The notes beneath the pieces are model-generated. The model was given only the letters and a program-made list of their open reading frames with translations. It did not search any database and had not been told where the DNA came from. 64,000 bases of DNA, from NCBI GenBank assembly GCA_021845865.1, contig JAJZVC010000004.1, positions 31,555 through 95,554 of the forward strand. The letters run 5' to 3'. The position numbers and the translations under genes are program-made. This DNA comes from Pseudomonadota bacterium (GTDB lineage Bacteria; Pseudomonadota; Gammaproteobacteria; Burkholderiales; UBA9220). Below are positions 19,208-32,010 of the stretch, piece after piece (within the stretch, counting starts at the first letter, position 1; every line of letters starts with the position of its first letter).

Positions 19208-20350
19208 CTATTTTACCTTATTTTTCAGAAAATTCACCAGGTTCGACAGCAAATCCCCGTGGGAGCGCAGGGTTTCCGCCCAGCGGACGGCATGGCGCCC
19301 CAGTTCGGCATGGCGCGCCCAGAAGGCATTCCAGGCCGCCCCTGCGTTCCCCCCCCCGTTCCAGGCCGATTCCAGGGTTTGCAGGGCCTCCTTGGCCTGG
19401 GGCGGCAAGCCCGCCCCGTAGCGGCCGAGAAAGGCTTCCAGCTTGATCAGATGTGCCTCCTCCTGCTGGGGGTAGATACGCCACACCAGCGGCTTGGCGG
19501 CCCACTGGGCGCGAACGAAGGAATCCTCGCCGCGGACGAAGTTGCAGTCGCAGGCCCACAGCAGCCGATCGTATTTCTCCTGGGCGACGAAGGGCAATAC
19601 CCGCGCCTCCAGCTTGCCGCGACGGAAAACGCTCCCCGCCGCGGCGCCGGCAGCGCCGAAAAAATCCGCCAGGGGGGCCGCCGACCGCCCTTCGGGCACC
19701 AGGGCCACTACCGGACGCCCGCCCTCGGCCCAGGCCGTCAGCAGCCCCGCCACATCCTCGTCGCCGTAGCCAAAGAGGGAAATCCGCAGCTCGTCCCCCT
19801 GGGGCCCGAGGCCCAGTTCGCGCCAGAACGCTTCCCGGGCCGCCGGGTCGGCGAGGAAGGCGCGGCGCTCTTCCTCCAGCCCCCTTTCCCGCAGCAGGCC
19901 GCCGGTGGCCGGAGAGAATCCGGGAAAGAAAAAATACTTCGTCAAGGGAAGGCGCGGATGAGGCGAGGCAAGGCCATGGCAATCCTCCACCCACTCCTCG
20001 GCGCTGAGGTACTCCAGGTTCACCCACAGGGGCTTGGATTCCCGAGCCGCCATGCCGGCCACGTAGCGCTCCGGCAGGTGGCAGGCGAAGGCCTCCACCA
20101 CCACGTCGGCCGGCTCCACCACGGGAAAATCCGCCGCCCAGTGGCGCACTTCCACTCCTTCCGCCAGCTGCCGCTCCCTGGCCGGGTCGAGGCCGTGGCA
20201 AAGGCGCTGGAAGCTGGCCAGGTCGTCCACCCACAGGCGCACCCGGTAGCCGTGCTCGCCCGCCAGCTGCCTGGCCAGGCGCCAGCAGACGCCGATATCG
20301 CCGTAGTTGTCGACGACGGCGCAAAAGATGTCCCAGCGCCAGCCCAGCAC
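19208..20350 (-). CDS. earP: EF-P arginine rhamnosyltransferase EarP
   Basis: [45 protein letters not shown]; immediately upstream of efp. Confidence 0.95.
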   Translation of the reverse strand: MLGWRWDIFCAVVDNYGDIGVCWRLARQLAGEHGYRVRLWVDDLASFQRLCHGLDPARERQLAEGVEVRHWAADFPVVEPADVVVEAFACHLPERYVAGMAARESKPLWVNLEYLSAEEWVEDCHGLASPHPRLPLTKYFFFPGFSPATGGLLRERGLEEERRAFLADPAAREAFWRELGLGPQGDELRISLFGYGDEDVAGLLTAWAEGGRPVVALVPEGRSAAPLADFFGAAGAAAGSVFRRGKLEARVLPFVAQEKYDRLLWACDCNFVRGEDSFVRAQWAAKPLVWRIYPQQEEAHLIKLEAFLGRYGAGLPPQAKEALQTLESAWNGGGNAGAAWNAFWARHAELGRHAVRWAETLRSHGDLLSNLVNFLKNKVK

Positions 20351-20967
20351 TAGTTGCCGCCCGCCTTCAAGCCAGCCTGGCGCAACCGCGCCTCCAGCTC
20401 GGCCAGCACGCCGGAAAAGGCCGTGTTCATGGCCCGCGCCACGGCCTGGGGAGAGCGGTCCGTCAATGCCACCCGCCGGCTCAAATCGGCATTGAAGACG
20501 ATATCGCCGCTGCCGCCCTTGTCGGTGAGATAGAACTGCACCGTCACCACCGCCGCGGGCTTTTCGCCGCCGCGGAAATCCGCGTAGAGCTCGCTGACGT
20601 GCCCTTCCAGGAGGTAATCCGCATCGCCGCCGACGCCCTTCGCCAGGACGTTGCGGAACAGGCCCGACTGCCGCAGCCAGCGGGTGGCGCCGTCGGCGGC
20701 CATGGCGCGCGGAGAGACAAAGAACTCGTTATAGAAATCGGCTTCGTAGCGGGTGTCGTCCAGCCGGTACACCAGTCCCTTGCCTTCGAAAGGCGGCGCC
20801 ACGCTGAAGTTGCCGACCCGCAGGGTGGCGTCCGTGGCTTGTGCCGGCGCCCCGCCGCGCTCTCCCTGCAGCAGATAGGTCTGCCTCGCCAGGGGCGGGC
20901 GGTTCACGCTGCAGGCCGAGGCGAAAACCGCCGCCAGCAGGGCCAGGAAAACAATCCGTTTCGTCAT
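20350..20967 (-). CDS. ABC-type transport auxiliary lipoprotein
   Basis: Lipobox ...AAVFASACSVNRPP; downstream of MCE-type ABC genes. Confidence 0.85.
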   Translation of the reverse strand: MTKRIVFLALLAAVFASACSVNRPPLARQTYLLQGERGGAPAQATDATLRVGNFSVAPPFEGKGLVYRLDDTRYEADFYNEFFVSPRAMAADGATRWLRQSGLFRNVLAKGVGGDADYLLEGHVSELYADFRGGEKPAAVVTVQFYLTDKGGSGDIVFNADLSRRVALTDRSPQAVARAMNTAFSGVLAELEARLRQAGLKAGGN

Positions 20968-21950
20968 CGAGTCACCTCGCTGTGGGGCGGCGGTTCGCCG
21001 AAAAGGACGCCGGCCGGATAGCGCTTGGCCGTATCCGTCAGGTCCCTTAGGTTTTCGCTGGTCTGGCGCAGGTTCTCCAGGGTGGCGCTGATATCCTGCT
21101 CGCGTCCGGCAAAGGCCTTCTCGGCGCGGATCAGGGTATGCTGAAGGGCATCAAGCGACTGCTGGAACTGGGGGTCCTCGGCCAACTGGCGCAGGCGCTT
21201 GGCCGTCGCGCCCAGGTTCTGCGGCATGGAAGCCACGTCGGGGTCCGCCGCGATGCGGTTGAGGGTGGCGGTGAGGGTGCGCAATTGGGACAGGGTGGCG
21301 GCCATGTCGGTGCCGATCTTGTCCAGGGGAACCTTCTCCAGTTTCGTGTCCAGATTGTCCACCAGCTTGTTCAGGTTCGCCATCAGGCGATCCAGGTCCA
21401 TCCGGTTCAGCTTGCGCATGAAGCTTTCCGCAATGTTGACCAACTGGGTCACGGTGCCTTGGGAGGAAGGCACGTAAACATTCTCCGGCGTCCAGTCGAT
21501 GGGCAGGACGGCGTTGGTCTTGGGGTCCACGTAATCCAGTTCCAGATAACTGGTGCCGGTGAGCCCCTGGGCCGCCAGGCGCACCCGCAATCCCTGCTGG
21601 ATGTAATGCCGCAGGGCGCCTTCGTCGGTCTCGGTTCCCGCCAGGCCCAACTGCCCCCGCGACAGCCGGGCCTCCACCATCACATACTGGCGCCGCTGGG
21701 AAATGGGTTTATCCAGCTCGTAGCGATTGTAGGTGAAGCCGATGTGGCTCACCTCGCCGATCACCACCCCCCGCAGCTTGACCTTGGAACCGACGCTGAG
21801 GCCCTGGACCGATTCGTTGAAATAGGTTTCCAAGGTCACGTCGTCGCGGAACAGGGACCCGGCTCCCAGCATCAGCACCACGGCCACCAGCAGCGCGAGC
21901 GCGGAAAGGATGAAAAGGCCCAGTTTGAAGTAGCCTGTTTTCTGCGTCAT
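20964..21950 (-). CDS. MlaD/MCE-domain substrate-binding protein
   Basis: YFNESVQGLSVGSKVKLRGVVIGEVSHIGF. Confidence 0.93.
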   Translation of the reverse strand: MTQKTGYFKLGLFILSALALLVAVVLMLGAGSLFRDDVTLETYFNESVQGLSVGSKVKLRGVVIGEVSHIGFTYNRYELDKPISQRRQYVMVEARLSRGQLGLAGTETDEGALRHYIQQGLRVRLAAQGLTGTSYLELDYVDPKTNAVLPIDWTPENVYVPSSQGTVTQLVNIAESFMRKLNRMDLDRLMANLNKLVDNLDTKLEKVPLDKIGTDMAATLSQLRTLTATLNRIAADPDVASMPQNLGATAKRLRQLAEDPQFQQSLDALQHTLIRAEKAFAGREQDISATLENLRQTSENLRDLTDTAKRYPAGVLFGEPPPHSEVTR

Positions 21951-22711
21951 GATGAAACCGCCTCACGGTTGAAAAAGCGGCGCACCCAGGGGTTGTCGCT
22001 GTGGTCCCGCAGCATTTCCGGCCTGCCCTCGGCGATGATGCCCCGGGCCGTCTTGTCGAGCATGATAACCCGATCGGCGATGGCGTAGATGCTCGGCAAT
22101 TCGTGGGTGACCACGACGAAGGTGATGCCCAGGTTGCGCGCCAGGCTCAGGATCAGCTGGTCCAGCTCCGCCGACGTGATCGGGTCCAGGCCGGCGGAGG
22201 GCTCGTCGAGGAACAGGATCGCCGGGTCCAGCACCATGGCGCGGGCGATGGCCGCCCGCTTCTGCATCCCGCCGCTGAGTTCCGCCGGCATGTGGCGGCC
22301 AAACCCCTCCAGCCCCACCAGGGCGAGCTTGGTGCGCGCCACCAGCTCCCTGGCCTCCGGGGGAAGATCGGTGTACGACTCCAGGGGCAGGGTCACGTTC
22401 TCCAGCAGGGTCATGGAACCGAACAGGGCGCCGGATTGGTACATGACGCCGAACTTGCGCAGGAGCGCCAAGCGCTGGACCCCTTGCGCGGTGACGATGT
22501 CTTCGCCGTCGATGAGGATGGTTCCCGCCGCGGGCGGGTAGAGGCCGATCAGGTGCTTCAGCAGGGTGCTCTTGCCGCAGCCCGAGCCCCCCAGGATGAC
22601 GAACACCTCGCCGCGCCGCACCTGGAAGGAGACGTCCTGCAACAGCAAGCCGTCGTCGAAGCCGGCGCTGAGGCCCTCCACGCGGATGATGGCGTCGCCC
22701 TGCGGGTCCAT
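21947..22711 (-). CDS. ABC transporter ATP-binding protein (MlaF-like)
   Basis: VFVILGGSGCGKSTLLKHLIGLYPP...LSGGMQKRAAIARAMVLDPAILFLDEPSAGLDP. Confidence 0.95.
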   Translation of the reverse strand: MDPQGDAIIRVEGLSAGFDDGLLLQDVSFQVRRGEVFVILGGSGCGKSTLLKHLIGLYPPAAGTILIDGEDIVTAQGVQRLALLRKFGVMYQSGALFGSMTLLENVTLPLESYTDLPPEARELVARTKLALVGLEGFGRHMPAELSGGMQKRAAIARAMVLDPAILFLDEPSAGLDPITSAELDQLILSLARNLGITFVVVTHELPSIYAIADRVIMLDKTARGIIAEGRPEMLRDHSDNPWVRRFFNREAVSS

Positions 22712-22715
22712 GGCG

Positions 22716-23837
22716 TCAGAAGTCCAGGTAGTAGAACATCACCGCGAACACGCCGTCGGTGATGACGATCAGGACGATGGCGCTGACCACGGCCCGGGTG
22801 GTGGAAACCCCCACCGCCGCCGCCCCGGTGCGGGTTTGCAGGCCCCGCAGGCAGCCGATGCCGGCCACCAGGACGCCAAACACGCAGGCCTTGATCAGGC
22901 CGCCGGTCAGGTCCTCCCAGTCCGCCGCGGTGGTGAGCTGGCGGTAATAGGTCACCCAGGGGATGTCGAAGCTCCGCATCACCAGGCCGCCCCCCACCAG
23001 GCCGATGACGTTGGCGAACACCGTCAGCAGCGGCGCCACCACCAGCCCGGCGAGCACCCGGGTCACCACCAGGAAACGCACCGGGTCGAGGCCCATGGTG
23101 ACGAGGGCGTCGATCTCCTCGTTCACCTTCATGGTGCCGATCTCCGCCGCGAAGGCCGCCGCGGACCGGCCGGCGAGGAGGATGGCGGTCATCAGCGGCC
23201 CCAGTTCCCGCAGCAGGGACAGCCCGACCAGGTTGGCGACGAAGATTTCCGCGCCGAACTGGCGCATCGCCACCGCCGACTGGAAGGCGAGAATCACCCC
23301 CATGAGGAAGGCGATCAGGGCGACGATGGGCAGGGCGTTGGCCCCGGCCTCCTGCGCCACGGCCAGGGCATCCTTCCAGCGGACGCGGCGGGGATGGCGC
23401 AAGGCGGCCCCAATGGCGGCCGCGCCTTCGCCGACGAAGGCCACCTGCTCCCACAGGTCCCGCCCCAGATCGGCGGCCATCCTGCCCACCCGTTCCACCG
23501 TTGAGGGCCGCGCTGCCTCCTGGCGCGCGCTGGCGGCGAAAGCGGCGGGGTCGAAGGGCTCCAGCAGATGGCGGTAAGGCTCGGCGAGATTGCGCACGGA
23601 CACGGCCGCGCCGGCGGGGCGGGGCTGGCGCAGCAAATCCAGCAGCAGGGCCACCCCGGCCCCGTCGCAATAGTCCACCTCGCCGGCGTCCACCGTGATC
23701 GGCTGGGTGGCGTTGCGGACCAGCGCCTGCCGCGCCTCCGCCCAGACGGCGGCGATGGAGTAGGCGTCCAGGCGCCCGCCCAGGGACAGCACCGTCCCGC
23801 CTTCCTCCCGTCGTTCGGTCAGGCGCGCCGGCGTCAT
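22716..23837 (-). CDS. MlaE-family permease with N-terminal STAS-like domain
   Basis: STAS-like N-terminus (DAGEVDYCDGAGVALLLDLL) plus VALIAFLMGVILAFQSAVAMRQFGAEIFVANLVGLSLLRELGPLMTAILLAGRSAAAFAAEIGTMKVNEEIDAL. Confidence 0.94.
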   Translation of the reverse strand: MTPARLTERREEGGTVLSLGGRLDAYSIAAVWAEARQALVRNATQPITVDAGEVDYCDGAGVALLLDLLRQPRPAGAAVSVRNLAEPYRHLLEPFDPAAFAASARQEAARPSTVERVGRMAADLGRDLWEQVAFVGEGAAAIGAALRHPRRVRWKDALAVAQEAGANALPIVALIAFLMGVILAFQSAVAMRQFGAEIFVANLVGLSLLRELGPLMTAILLAGRSAAAFAAEIGTMKVNEEIDALVTMGLDPVRFLVVTRVLAGLVVAPLLTVFANVIGLVGGGLVMRSFDIPWVTYYRQLTTAADWEDLTGGLIKACVFGVLVAGIGCLRGLQTRTGAAAVGVSTTRAVVSAIVLIVITDGVFAVMFYYLDF

Positions 23838-24027
23838 GGCCTGCGCCCTGAAGAAATGGGCCGGCCGCCCGCGATGCAGGCCACCCCAGTGGCAGAAGCC
23901 GTCATCCGCTACCTCTTGCGTATGCGTATGCCTTAAGGTTACACCAAAGCCGAAACCCTGGCGCGGCGGGCAGCGCCCTCAACGGGCGGGAACGGGTGCC
24001 GGGGAAGGGCTATCGGCCTGGGCCGGT

Positions 24028-24843
24028 TCAGAAACCGGGGCGGGGAAAATCCTGGGCAATGGAGCGGAAATGGCCTTCCGTCGCCCGGCGGTAGGCCTCG
24101 TCCCCGCCGCCGGAAACGATGTGCTGGCAGCCAGTAACGATGCTTTCCGCCAGGGGGATGGCGACGGTGCGGCCCTTGTAGGTGGCCAGGGGAGAACCGC
24201 GGCCCTGGCCGATGCCGCTCACGTCCGCCCAAGTGAGCCCCTGGGCGCCGGCGAAGGGATTGGAACCGATGCCGGTGTCGTAAAGGATTTCGAATACCCG
24301 GCAGGCGCCGAAATTTCCGCCCGCGGCCAATTCCAGCAGGTCCTTGGCCGCCTGTTTGCGGTAGGCGCGGAAATCGCCGAGCACCGCCGTGATATCGGCC
24401 CAGGACAGGGCATACAGGGTGCTGCTGCGCCCTTCGCTCACCTCCAGCCGGCGGGTGGTGCGCAATTGCCCGTCGCCGTTGAGGGCGGCGATGAACTGGC
24501 CGTCCACGGCGCTCCACAGGGCGACGAACTCCGCCGGCGTGGCCGTGTCGGCGATGAGCCGCATGGCCTCCACCGCCGCCTTGGCGCTGGCCTTGCCTTC
24601 GTCGAAGCGCTTGTCGACCTTGGCCCAGTAGATGTTGTCCAGCACGTATTGCAAGCGCGCCTCCTGGGGCAGGCGGCGCAGCTCTTCCGCCGGCAGGGGA
24701 CGGTACATCTCCCGCGCCCCCTGCTTGAGCGCCTGGGAAACGGCCATGTCCCGCTTGCCGACGAGAAAATCCATCATGTCCGCCCGCGCCGCCGCCGGCA
24801 GCAGCAGGGCCGCCGCCAAGCTCAGAACCGCGCGCCCCTTCAT
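24028..24843 (-). CDS. Hypothetical periplasmic protein
   Basis: MKGRAVLSLAAALLLPAAARADMMDFLVGKRDMAVSQALKQGAREMYRPLPAEELRRLP; start overlaps the stop of the adaptor gene. Confidence 0.7.
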   Translation of the reverse strand: MKGRAVLSLAAALLLPAAARADMMDFLVGKRDMAVSQALKQGAREMYRPLPAEELRRLPQEARLQYVLDNIYWAKVDKRFDEGKASAKAAVEAMRLIADTATPAEFVALWSAVDGQFIAALNGDGQLRTTRRLEVSEGRSSTLYALSWADITAVLGDFRAYRKQAAKDLLELAAGGNFGACRVFEILYDTGIGSNPFAGAQGLTWADVSGIGQGRGSPLATYKGRTVAIPLAESIVTGCQHIVSGGGDEAYRRATEGHFRSIAQDFPRPGF

Positions 24844-25598
24844 GGCAGCTTCACCGTCGCCGCGGTGCCGGCGCGCAGGACGTCATCGGTGCGGAACAGC
24901 ACGTCCGCCGGATAAGTGGGGCCGTCCTTGGTCATCGCCGGCTCCAGGCCGAGGGCGCGGACGGTGCCGGAATAGCTCTTGCCTCCCGCCACCACCGTCA
25001 CGGCCTGGCCCACCTTGAGCTTGCCGATCTGGTTGTCGTAGAGGCGGAAGCGGGCCAGCATCTCCCCCGCCCTGGCCAGCACCAGCACCGGCTGGGCCTG
25101 CAGCCGCACCACCAGGTTCTGCCCCGGCTCCACCCGGCGGTCCACCACCACGGCGTCGAAGGGAGCCCGCAGCACGCTGTCGTCGGCATTCCTGCGCTCC
25201 TGGCCGACCCGGGCCGAAGCTTCGCTGGCCTGGGCCGACGCCTTGGCGTAGCGCAGCTTGGCCTGCTCCAGCTCGCTGATGGAAATCACGGTGCGGTTGT
25301 AGAGCTCCTGCATGCGCCCCAGATCGCGCTTGGCATCCGCCGCATCCTCCCGCTGGCGCTTCAGGGCGGCCTGGCTCTCCGCCAGCCTCGCCTGGTAAAT
25401 GCGCCCGTCCAGGGTCAGCAGCGCCTGCCCCTGTTTGACACGGTCCCCCACCTGGGCCTCGACCGTTTCCACCACTCCGGACACCCGGGGCGACAGCTCC
25501 ACCCGCTGGGACCACTGCAGCACGGCGGGCACGTCCAAGGCCCAAGCCGGCGCGGCGAGCAACGCTGCCGCCATTCCCGTCAGCCAATAGCGTTTCAT
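24840..25598 (-). CDS. Efflux periplasmic adaptor subunit (RND/HlyD family)
   Basis: VELSPRVSGVVETVEAQVGDRVKQGQALLTLDGRIYQARLAESQAAL. Confidence 0.92.
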   Translation of the reverse strand: MKRYWLTGMAAALLAAPAWALDVPAVLQWSQRVELSPRVSGVVETVEAQVGDRVKQGQALLTLDGRIYQARLAESQAALKRQREDAADAKRDLGRMQELYNRTVISISELEQAKLRYAKASAQASEASARVGQERRNADDSVLRAPFDAVVVDRRVEPGQNLVVRLQAQPVLVLARAGEMLARFRLYDNQIGKLKVGQAVTVVAGGKSYSGTVRALGLEPAMTKDGPTYPADVLFRTDDVLRAGTAATVKLP

Positions 25599-26908
25599 CG
25601 GTTCTTTTCCTTTTCGTCTGCTTTCGTCGCCTGCTCCAGGGGCACCCCCAGCAGCGCTTCCATCCGGGCCAGGGACAGGGCCAGGCGGTATTCCGTCCCC
25701 CGCTCCCGCACCTTGGCCTCCATGGTCGCCGCCATGGAGGTGCCCAGGTTGGTCTTCAGCTCCACTTCGTATTCGCCCCGGGCCCGCTCCAGGGCCAAGT
25801 CGCGGTAGGCGCTGTGCTGCTTGTTCGCCGCCCTGACCGTGCCGCGCAGCTGCTCGATTTCGAGCCAGTTTTCGAGCAGGGCCTGGGTCAGCTCCATTTT
25901 AAGCTTCTCCACCCGGGCCTGGGCCTGCTGAAACAAGGCCCGTTCCTTCGCCTGCCGGGCATCCACCCGCCCGCCCTGATAGAGGGGCCAGTTGAGCACC
26001 AGTCCGGCGCGCCATTCGTCCCGCCCGCTCAGTTTGCGCTGGGCATAGTCGGCCGCCTCCATCTCCGCCTCCAGGGTGGGGTTGCGCTCGGCGCGGACCG
26101 CCTCCAGGCGCTGGCGGGCGGCCTCCAGCTGGGCCTCGGCGGCCTTCAGGCGCGGGCTGTTGGCCAGCAGCAGGGGCATCAGGGCCTCGTACTCCGGCAG
26201 GGGGCGGTCGTTACCCTTCAGCGCCGGGTCTTCCAGGTCCGGCGCCAGCTCGCCGGGCCGGTTCATGGCGATGGCCAGCAGCGCCCGGGCCACCCGCTGG
26301 CGCTGCTGGCTGGCGTCGCGCTTGACCTTCATTTCCTGGTAGCGGTTCTCCAGGGCCGCCAAGTCCACGGACGACAGCTTGCCCACCGCGGCCCGATCGC
26401 GGCCGTTGTCGAAATCCACGTAGGCCACGGCCATGTATTCGTTGTCGGCGGCGGCCTGGAGGTCCGCCAGCAGAACGTCGAAGAACCGCGCCATGATGTC
26501 GAGGCGGCGCCGGTCCCGGGCCCCGATCAGGTCGGCGCCGCGGGAATCCGCCTCGGATTTGGCGGCGGCTTCCAGGGAGGCGCTGCGGCCGAAATCGTAG
26601 AGGGATTTGCGCAGGGTCAGACGGACGCTGTTGTCGCTGAGCTGGGAATAGCCGTCCGGGGGAAGGCTGGGCTTCACCCGGCGCAGCCCCGCTTCCAGGT
26701 TGACGTTGAGGTCCTGGCGGGCGGCGGCGAGATCCAGGTCGGCCACGGCGGCGTCCCGGTCGGCTTCCGCCATCCGCAGGTCGGGATGGGGCGCGTCGGC
26801 GGCCTTCAGGGCGTCGGCCAGGGTCAGGGGCTTATCCCCTTCGGCCAGGGCCGGGAAAGCCAGGCAAAGCAGCAGCAAGCCCGCCGAACAACGGGCGGCG
26901 AAGGTCAT
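25595..26908 (-). CDS. TolC-family outer membrane protein
   Basis: ADALKAADAPHPDLRMAEADRDAAVADLDLAAARQDLNVNLEAGLR...GLVLNWPLYQGGRVDARQAKERALFQQAQARVEKLK. Confidence 0.92.
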   Translation of the reverse strand: MTFAARCSAGLLLLCLAFPALAEGDKPLTLADALKAADAPHPDLRMAEADRDAAVADLDLAAARQDLNVNLEAGLRRVKPSLPPDGYSQLSDNSVRLTLRKSLYDFGRSASLEAAAKSEADSRGADLIGARDRRRLDIMARFFDVLLADLQAAADNEYMAVAYVDFDNGRDRAAVGKLSSVDLAALENRYQEMKVKRDASQQRQRVARALLAIAMNRPGELAPDLEDPALKGNDRPLPEYEALMPLLLANSPRLKAAEAQLEAARQRLEAVRAERNPTLEAEMEAADYAQRKLSGRDEWRAGLVLNWPLYQGGRVDARQAKERALFQQAQARVEKLKMELTQALLENWLEIEQLRGTVRAANKQHSAYRDLALERARGEYEVELKTNLGTSMAATMEAKVRERGTEYRLALSLARMEALLGVPLEQATKADEKEKNR

Positions 26909-26911
26909 GGC

Positions 26912-27415
26912 CTAGTTCGCTTGCTGCTTGTACTTGGCGAAGGGCATCGCCTTGTAGGCATCCTCCACCACGTACCGCCCCAGGAGCAGGAATTCGTTGG
27001 CATCCTTGGTGGCGCCGGTATAGCGGGCCATCTGGTTGCCCTGGAGGTCGTAGAAGGCGAAAACCGGCGTGGCACGCACCCGGTTGTCGAAGGAAAAGGC
27101 CTTCTCGGTGGTGTTCTTGCCCTTGAAGTCCACCATGGCGGTGTCGCCCTTGGTGTCGATGGTGAAAATCAGGAAGTGCTTGCGGTAAAAATCCTGCACC
27201 GCGGCCTGGTTGAGGACGGTCTGCTTCATGCGGTGGCAGAAGGGGCAATCGTCCAGTTCGTACATCAGCAGGATGCCCTTTTTGCCCTCCTGCTTGGCGG
27301 TGGCCAGCTCGGCCTTGAAATCCCCCATCTTCTGGTCGAAGAACTGGTCCGTGGAACGGGTTTCCCCCCAGGCCAGGACCGGCAGCAGCAGCAAGAGCCA
27401 CAATAGACGCTTCAT
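26912..27415 (-). CDS. Thioredoxin-fold periplasmic protein
   Basis: Signal peptide; KKGILLMYELDDCPFCHRMKQTVLNQAAVQDFYRKHFLIFTIDTKGD (CPFC). Confidence 0.88.
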   Translation of the reverse strand: MKRLLWLLLLLPVLAWGETRSTDQFFDQKMGDFKAELATAKQEGKKGILLMYELDDCPFCHRMKQTVLNQAAVQDFYRKHFLIFTIDTKGDTAMVDFKGKNTTEKAFSFDNRVRATPVFAFYDLQGNQMARYTGATKDANEFLLLGRYVVEDAYKAMPFAKYKQQAN

Positions 27416-27522
27416 TTTCCGTTCTCCTCGTTTCCGTTCTTGTCTTTTCCCGGTCTGCGCCGGATGCTTGCCGGGAAAATATTGCCCCCGCCTCAACCCA
27501 GCGTCAAGGCGGTACGGATGGA

Positions 27523-28089
27523 CTATTCCCCGTGTTTTTCACCGCCCTCGCCCTGCCCCGAGCCGTGGGCATCGGCGGCATGGGTGAAATACAGCGCGAG
27601 GCCGACGAGGGCGATGCTGCCGCCGAAGTAGAGCATGTCCAGGGGGCCGGCCATCTCGATCTTGATGGCGCGCTCGAACAGGGTGACGATGAGGATCATC
27701 AGGATCACCTTGGCGAGGCGGTTCTTCAGGTCGTCCAGGTTGCTGATCACCAGAATCTTGCTCGACGTCCGGCTGCCGTGGGCCTCGTCGATGTCGCTGA
27801 TGAACAGCTCGTAGAGGCCGAGGGAGAAGATCACCATCACCGTGGCCAGGAGGTAGCCGTCCACCACGCCGACGATGTGGGTGATGGTTTCGTCATGGAT
27901 CAGCTTGCGCGCGTCGGCGGACAGGCTGGGGTCGGCATAATGGGCCACATGGCCGATCAGATACACCACGTCCACCGTGGCGATGTAGAAGATGGCGAAG
28001 GCCGCCGCCATGCTGGCGACCACCGCCAAGATGATGACGAAGCGGCTGTTCCACAAGGCGCCTTCGAAAATCCGTTCCAGAAATTTCAC
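27523..28089 (-). CDS. YqhA/UPF0114 family membrane protein
   Basis: VKFLERIFEGALWNSRFVIILAVVASMAAAFAIFYIATVDVVYLI...GVVDGYLLATVMVIFSLGLYELFISDID; GTG start. Confidence 0.88.
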   Translation of the reverse strand: MKFLERIFEGALWNSRFVIILAVVASMAAAFAIFYIATVDVVYLIGHVAHYADPSLSADARKLIHDETITHIVGVVDGYLLATVMVIFSLGLYELFISDIDEAHGSRTSSKILVISNLDDLKNRLAKVILMILIVTLFERAIKIEMAGPLDMLYFGGSIALVGLALYFTHAADAHGSGQGEGGEKHGE

Positions 28090-28478
28090 GGGGCTTTCTC
28101 CAAATTCAACCAGAGGCGTAGCACGGAGCGGGGCAACAGGCGCGCCGCCAGGGAAACCAGCGCCACGCCGATGAGGGCCGCCGCCCAGAGGGGGAAGAAT
28201 AACACACCGGGCAAGCCCAGCAGCCCCACCTCGACGCCGGCCGCCAGGGCGCCCCCCATCACTGCCAGCAACCGCCACACTGGCGGATAGGGCGTCGCCG
28301 GCAGCCGCGCCAAGGCCCCCAGGAGGAGAACGGTGAAGAGCGCGAAGCCGGCGCCGTGGCTAATCTGGAAAATGGTCATGCTCGGGGCAAGCACCGGCAG
28401 CCCCCAGCGGTGCCAGCCATACAGCGCGGCCAGCCACAGGGCCGCCGGCAGCAGGCTTAGGTATCGTCGTCGTTCCAT
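28086..28478 (-). CDS. Small membrane protein, VanZ-like
   Basis: Several TM segments; overlaps the YqhA start. Confidence 0.55.
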   Translation of the reverse strand: MERRRYLSLLPAALWLAALYGWHRWGLPVLAPSMTIFQISHGAGFALFTVLLLGALARLPATPYPPVWRLLAVMGGALAAGVEVGLLGLPGVLFFPLWAAALIGVALVSLAARLLPRSVLRLWLNLEKAP

Positions 28479-28534
28479 GGCGCCCCCATAAAAAAGAGCG
28501 GGCTCGCGCCCGCTCCGGTCATTTTACCGGATCG

Positions 28535-28849
28535 CTACTGTTTGCCTTGGCCGGCCTTGGCTTTTTCGCGGAAGGCCTTGCGCTCCTCCTGCTGCTTCTG
28601 CTGCAGGGTCTTGCGTTCCTCCTTGTGCTTTGCCTGCAGGGCGCGGCGTTCCTCCCGGTACCGCTCCTGCCGGGCCTTGCGCTGTTGAGCTTCCGTCCTA
28701 CGTTCTTCGCGCTGCTTCCGCATGTCGGCGCGGCGCGGCTGGGCCGTCTGCTCGGCTTGGGCGGCGCCGGCGGGAGCAGCATCCTCGGCCAGGGCGGGGC
28801 CGGCCGCCACGGCCAGCGCCAGGGACAACAGGAGGGACAGTTTTTTCAT
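28535..28849 (-). CDS. Small exported highly charged coiled-coil protein
   Basis: MKKLSLLLSLALAVAAGPALAEDAAPAG signal then REERRALQAKHKEERKTLQQKQQEERKAF repeats. Confidence 0.75.
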   Translation of the reverse strand: MKKLSLLLSLALAVAAGPALAEDAAPAGAAQAEQTAQPRRADMRKQREERRTEAQQRKARQERYREERRALQAKHKEERKTLQQKQQEERKAFREKAKAGQGKQ

Positions 28850-28869
28850 CTTGAGCTCCTTCTTCACGT

Positions 28870-31413
<2,544 letters not shown>

Positions 31414-31417
<4 letters not shown>

Positions 31418-31758
31418 ACCGCGTAAGCCTTTGCCACTGGGGCGCCATCGTCAGCCTCATCGCCCTCATCCTCCTCGGCACGGCCTGGGAACTGTGGCTC
31501 GCCCCCCTGCGCCCCGGCGGCTCCATGCTGGTGCTCAAGGTGGCGCCCCTGCTGGCCGCCCTCTTCGGCATCCTGCGCGGCAAGCGCTACACCTACCAGT
31601 GGTCGTCCCTGGTGATCCTGCTCTACTTCATGGAGGGCATCGTCCGCGCCATGAGCGACAAGGGCTTCTCCGCCACCCTGGCGGTGGGCGAGATCGTCCT
31701 TTCCCTGGTGTTCTTCGTTTCGGTGATTTTCTACGCGCGGCTGACGCGGAAACGCTAG
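31414..31758 (+). CDS. DUF2069-family membrane protein (TTG start)
   Basis: LAPLRPGGSMLVLKVAPLLAALFGILRGKRYTYQWSSLVILLYFMEGIVRAMSDKG. Confidence 0.88.
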
Positions 31759-31928
31759 TGGCTAAGCCACGATGTGCGGACGGGGACATGGAGAAGGGGG
31801 GTAGCGCAAAAATGACTCAAAGCGGCCTCCCTTGGTTTTCAAGTTCTTGTCGGCCCCCGTCGGGCGTCGAAAATAGGCCTCTACCTATCATATCTTGCGG
31901 CGGCAAAATAAATATTTTGTTGAAACCA

Positions 31929-31969
31929 TAATCAAATATAATCGTTTTGTGCCGACCATAACCGTTTTG
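31929..31969. promoter_or_regulatory. Phased TAATC/TAACC repeats upstream of the Fic gene
   Basis: TAATCAAATA (31929), TAATCGTTTTG (31939), TAACCGTTTTG (31959): spacings 10 and 20 bp. Confidence 0.5.
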
Positions 31970-32010
31970 GGACAGTCGGCCCTCGATTCATATAGTTAGC
32001 GTCGTCGCCT

